Positions 5,560-7,583 of a stretch of 7,583 bases of DNA are shown here, in pieces. Within the stretch, counting starts at the first letter, position 1; every line of letters begins with the position of its first letter. The notes beneath the pieces were generated by a model. That model saw only the letters and a program-made list of their open reading frames with translations, searched no databases and was not told the origin of the DNA. The stretch is from Pseudomonadota bacterium (GTDB taxonomy: Bacteria; Myxococcota_A; Polyangia; Haliangiales; Haliangiaceae). The position numbers were made by a program, and so were the translations under genes. The stretch covers positions 1 through 7,583 of the forward strand of contig JAEYYY010000254.1 in NCBI GenBank assembly GCA_023430775.1. Direction: 5' to 3'.

Positions 5560-5994
5560 GTGACCACGGCGAAGATCACGGGCACGGCCTACGGGCGTCC
5601 CGCGAGTATCGAGGTCACCGGCGATACCGTGATGTGGCGGGCCAAGCCCGATACCACCTCCGAGAATATCGTCACCACGATTCACGACGTCCGGCTCGCG
5701 AGCTTCCGGATGCAGCGCCTGTCGTGGCCCGCGGTCGGCTTCCTCGGGCTCGGGGCGGTGTGGCTGCTCGGCGATTGGTACATCGTCGGTGCGGTCGCGT
5801 TCACGTTCGCGGTCGTCCTGCAGGGGCTGCGGCTGTCGCGGCCGAATCGCCGGCTGATGCTCGAGGTCGGCTCGAATCAGCTGGTGCTCGAGGTCGACCC
5901 GGACTCGATCCGGCAGGCGCGTGCGCTCGCACAGCGCATCGAGCGCGCGATCCGGAGCGGCGAGATGCCGGCGTCGCCGCCGACGCTGCCCTAG
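5560..5994 (+). CDS. Small two-helix membrane protein, possible split bacterial PH-like domain
   Basis: I do not recognise this family with certainty. From the GTG at 5560 the product is 144 aa; an in-frame GTG at 5545 would add five residues. Residues 1-55 are strand-like (AKITGTAYG, SIEVTGDTVMWRA, IHDVRLASFR). Residues about 57-71 and 74-90 form two closely spaced hydrophobic helices, a hairpin with both ends probably on the cytoplasmic side. Then come the positive turn RLSRPNRR, two strands (LMLEVGSNQLVLEVD) and a C-terminal amphipathic helix (SIRQARALAQRIERAIRSG). Strands, membrane hairpin, strands and a final helix is a layout seen in small bacterial PH-like or DUF6232-like proteins, which is only a suggestion. 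No signal peptide or catalytic motif is seen. It is divergent from the Hsp70 gene and convergent with the PEGA gene, sharing stop-codon bases. Confidence 0.75.
   Translation: MTTAKITGTAYGRPASIEVTGDTVMWRAKPDTTSENIVTTIHDVRLASFRMQRLSWPAVGFLGLGAVWLLGDWYIVGAVAFTFAVVLQGLRLSRPNRRLMLEVGSNQLVLEVDPDSIRQARALAQRIERAIRSGEMPASPPTLP
5991..5994. other. Convergent stop-codon overlap CTAG (membrane protein / PEGA protein)
   Basis: The palindrome CTAG supplies TAG stops to both strands: 5992-5994 for the + strand gene and the complement of 5991-5993 for the - strand gene. As at 4282-4285, no intergenic terminator is possible. Confidence 0.9.
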
Positions 5995-7547
5995 TTGAAG
6001 TCCTTCCGGATGCTGACCGTCTTGTTGGCCGCGATCTGCACGGTCGCGGTCTTCGCCTTCTTGGTCGCCGGGTCGAGCAGCGTGATCTGGTGATCGCCGG
6101 CGGGCATCACGAACGCGCTCGGCGCCGATTTGCCGGTCGGCCGGCCGTCGACGAAGATCAGCGCGGGCTTGTCGCTCGAGATCGCGACCTTGCCGGTACC
6201 CTTGGTCGGCGCCGCGCCGCGTGCCGCCGCGATCTCGGTCGCGTTGGCGAGAGACGCCTCCTTGACCTTCGTCTTCTTCGGCTCGGCTTGCTTCTTCTCC
6301 GCCCGCGCGGCCTTCGGCTTCTCGGCGAGGATCGCGAGGACCGGATCGCCACGCGTCGGCTTGTCGACCTGCTTGCTCGCGATCGACTTCGCCTTGCGCG
6401 CCGCCCGCGCCGAGCGCGCCGCACGCTTCTTCGCCGGCTTCGCGGTCGGCGTGTCGGTCTCGATCTCGATCGCGGCGACGTCGATCTCGATCTCGTCGGT
6501 CGCGTCGTCGTCCTCGGTTTCGGCGTCTTCGATCGGCTCGGCGGTCGGCTTCGCCGGCTCGGCGGTGGTCTCGTCGAGCGACGTGTAGGCCGTGGTCACC
6601 TCGGGCGCGGTGACCACGCTCGGCGCGGCGACCACGGTCTCGGGCTGCGCGGTGCCGTTCATGATCGCGATCGCGCGATCGCGATCGGTCGGCGCTTCGG
6701 GCTTGTCGTCGCCCTTGCTCGCGATCGCGAGGTAGGCGCCGACGCCGAGCGCCAGCACGCACACCACGACCAGCGTACCCCAGCTGCGCACCGCCGAGGT
6801 CATCAGCTCGCGCGCGACCAGATACGGCGCCGGTGCCGCGGTCGGCGTGCGAGGGATGTGAGGTAGGTGCGGGTTCGAGACATGGATCGAGCCCCCGCCG
6901 ACGGCGTACGCCCTCGCCGGATACTGCGGCGACAGCGAGACCGGATGCGCGGCCACCGGCATCCGCTGCTGCGCCGCGCGTGCGGCGGCGGCGGCATCGA
7001 CGCGCGGATCCGTCGCCGGGCGGCCATGGCGAGGCGATACCGGCTCCCCGCGCTGCGCGGCTGCATGCGCTGCGCGCGCGGCCTCCATGACGCGCGGATC
7101 GGGCGCGGGCGCGACCGGACCACGCAGGATCGACGGCACCGCGGGTTGCGCGATGACCGTCGCGATGTGCGGCGCGATCGCCGGAACGGCCGGAGCCGTC
7201 TCGACCTGCGCGTTGCTATCCCACAGCGCGGTCTGCTCGTCGTCGTGCTGGACCACCGCAGGCTTCGATGGCAGCGGCGGCTGGATCGGTACGCCAGCGT
7301 GGGGGACGATGGTCTTGGCCTCGGCGATCGGCGGCGGCTTTGTCCCGCTCGCGACGCGCGGCGGCGCTGGAGGGACCACGGCCGGAGCCATCGGGCGCGG
7401 GTCTGCCGGCATGCCGATGGTGCGCTGCGCGATCGACTTGGGAGGCGCCGTCGAGAACAGATCGGGCACCGGATCCTCGTCGGAATCCAATCGCCGTGCC
7501 TGCACCAGATGGATCAACGCGTTGACGGCGGTCGATTCGGCAGCCAT
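5991..7547 (-). CDS. Single-pass membrane protein with disordered linkers and C-terminal PEGA domain
   Basis: From the ATG at 7547 the product is 518 aa. The frame stays open to the window edge, with a GTG at 7580, and the ATG has only a weak upstream AGGCG, so a longer N-terminus is possible. Layout in the 518-residue numbering: short helical start with an acidic stretch (RRLDSDEDPVPDLF, 19-32); a Pro/Ala-rich low-complexity linker to about 245 with two DPRV repeats; a membrane helix about 257-277 (LVVVCVLALGVGAYLAI); an acidic stretch about 335-362 (EDAETEDDDATDEIEID); a Lys/Ala/Arg-rich histone-H1-like stretch about 370-430; and a PEGA domain about 449-518 with the hallmark VDGRPTGKSAPSAFVMPAGDH. 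PEGA domains are small surface or periplasmic beta modules common in myxobacteria. Arg residues before the helix suggest the N-terminus is cytoplasmic and PEGA outside. No enzymatic domain is seen; an envelope scaffold or wall-binding role is inference. Confidence 0.82.
   Translation of the reverse strand: MAAESTAVNALIHLVQARRLDSDEDPVPDLFSTAPPKSIAQRTIGMPADPRPMAPAVVPPAPPRVASGTKPPPIAEAKTIVPHAGVPIQPPLPSKPAVVQHDDEQTALWDSNAQVETAPAVPAIAPHIATVIAQPAVPSILRGPVAPAPDPRVMEAARAAHAAAQRGEPVSPRHGRPATDPRVDAAAAARAAQQRMPVAAHPVSLSPQYPARAYAVGGGSIHVSNPHLPHIPRTPTAAPAPYLVARELMTSAVRSWGTLVVVCVLALGVGAYLAIASKGDDKPEAPTDRDRAIAIMNGTAQPETVVAAPSVVTAPEVTTAYTSLDETTAEPAKPTAEPIEDAETEDDDATDEIEIDVAAIEIETDTPTAKPAKKRAARSARAARKAKSIASKQVDKPTRGDPVLAILAEKPKAARAEKKQAEPKKTKVKEASLANATEIAAARGAAPTKGTGKVAISSDKPALIFVDGRPTGKSAPSAFVMPAGDHQITLLDPATKKAKTATVQIAANKTVSIRKDFN
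6663..6686. repeat. 24-bp perfect GATC-rich palindrome within the PEGA gene
   Basis: A perfect inverted repeat with no spacer, built of the half-site GATCGCGATCGC and its complement, lies in the stretch encoding DRDRAIAI just after the membrane helix of the PEGA protein. It contains four GATC sites and two copies of GCGATCGC. It may simply reflect GATC/CGATCG-rich codon pairing in this genome. Confidence 0.85.
6963..7010 (-). repeat. DPRV-Ala repeat unit 2 in PEGA protein
   Basis: This stretch encodes DPRVDAAAAARAAQQR (residues 180-195 from the ATG at 7547), the second copy of a degenerate unit of about 16-17 residues. Both units begin with Asp-Pro-Arg-Val, run through an Ala-rich helix and end in Gln-Arg. 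Confidence 0.6.
7050..7100 (-). repeat. DPRV-Ala repeat unit 1 in PEGA protein
   Basis: This stretch encodes DPRVMEAARAAHAAAQR (residues 150-166 from the ATG at 7547). It pairs with unit 2 about 40 bases further along the gene. A third, weaker DPR (ADPRPMAP) occurs nearer the N-terminus, which suggests duplication within the linker. Confidence 0.6.
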
Positions 7548-7583
7548 GGCTGGCGCCTGATGGTGCACGCCGTAGACCACCCG

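Noticed and set aside
5512..6866. Long + and - strand frames of Arg/Asp/Gly composition (5634-6866 +, 5512-6762 -)
   Set aside because: They overlap genes with a clear membrane hairpin or PEGA domain, and their repetitive charge patterns come from GATCGC-rich DNA read in the wrong frame.
1..7583. tRNA/rRNA genes, CRISPR array, insertion sequence, integrase or toxin-antitoxin pair
   Set aside because: No cloverleaf-like segment, regular repeat-spacer pattern, terminal inverted repeats with a transposase, or small toxin/antitoxin gene pair was seen on either strand.

Overview
The window is very GC-rich, with G/C at most third codon positions, and densely coding. It holds eight protein genes with short gaps (the longest is 64 bases), several GTG starts and three lipoprotein- or envelope-type products. 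Together with the gene types (SixA, CapA-like lipoprotein, YegD-type Hsp70, PEGA-domain membrane protein with long Pro/Ala linkers) this points to a myxobacterium-like deltaproteobacterium (Myxococcota, perhaps the Haliangium/Kofleria side). That placement is inference from style, not from a marker gene. No RNA gene, insertion sequence, CRISPR array or integrase was seen.

Layout. Left part, all on the + strand: the 3' end of an unrecognised gene (to 605); a SixA-type histidine phosphatase (622-1092); a CapA-type lipoprotein (1157-2833) whose C-terminus looks like the stump of an esterase; a DUF4440/SnoaL-like small protein (2876-3310); and an alpha/beta-hydrolase lipoprotein (3350-4285). The middle holds a YegD-like Hsp70 ATPase on the - strand (5511-4282), which meets the hydrolase tail to tail with overlapping stops. 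It is divergent from a small two-helix membrane protein on the + strand (5560-5994). That protein in turn meets, tail to tail and again with a 4-base stop overlap, a single-span PEGA-domain protein on the - strand (about 7547-5991, possibly continuing beyond the window).

How the genes may work together. No single pathway is evident. sixA, the capA-like gene and the hydrolase point the same way, but each has its own apparent promoter signal. Only the DUF4440 gene has a good Shine-Dalgarno sequence and no such signal, so it is probably read from the capA-like transcript. The shared theme is envelope and lipoprotein function, with one cytoplasmic phosphatase and one chaperone-like ATPase; no functional link is proven.

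The most noteworthy signal is regulatory. Four of the + strand genes begin with GTG, lack a Shine-Dalgarno sequence, and carry a GTANNNT element whose last T lies 6-8 bases before the GTG. This is what leaderless transcription from a TANNNT -10 box would look like. Other points of interest are the truncated esterase module fused to the CapA-like protein, the two 4-base convergent stop overlaps, and the modular PEGA protein. I did not find a convincing novel defence or mobile system.
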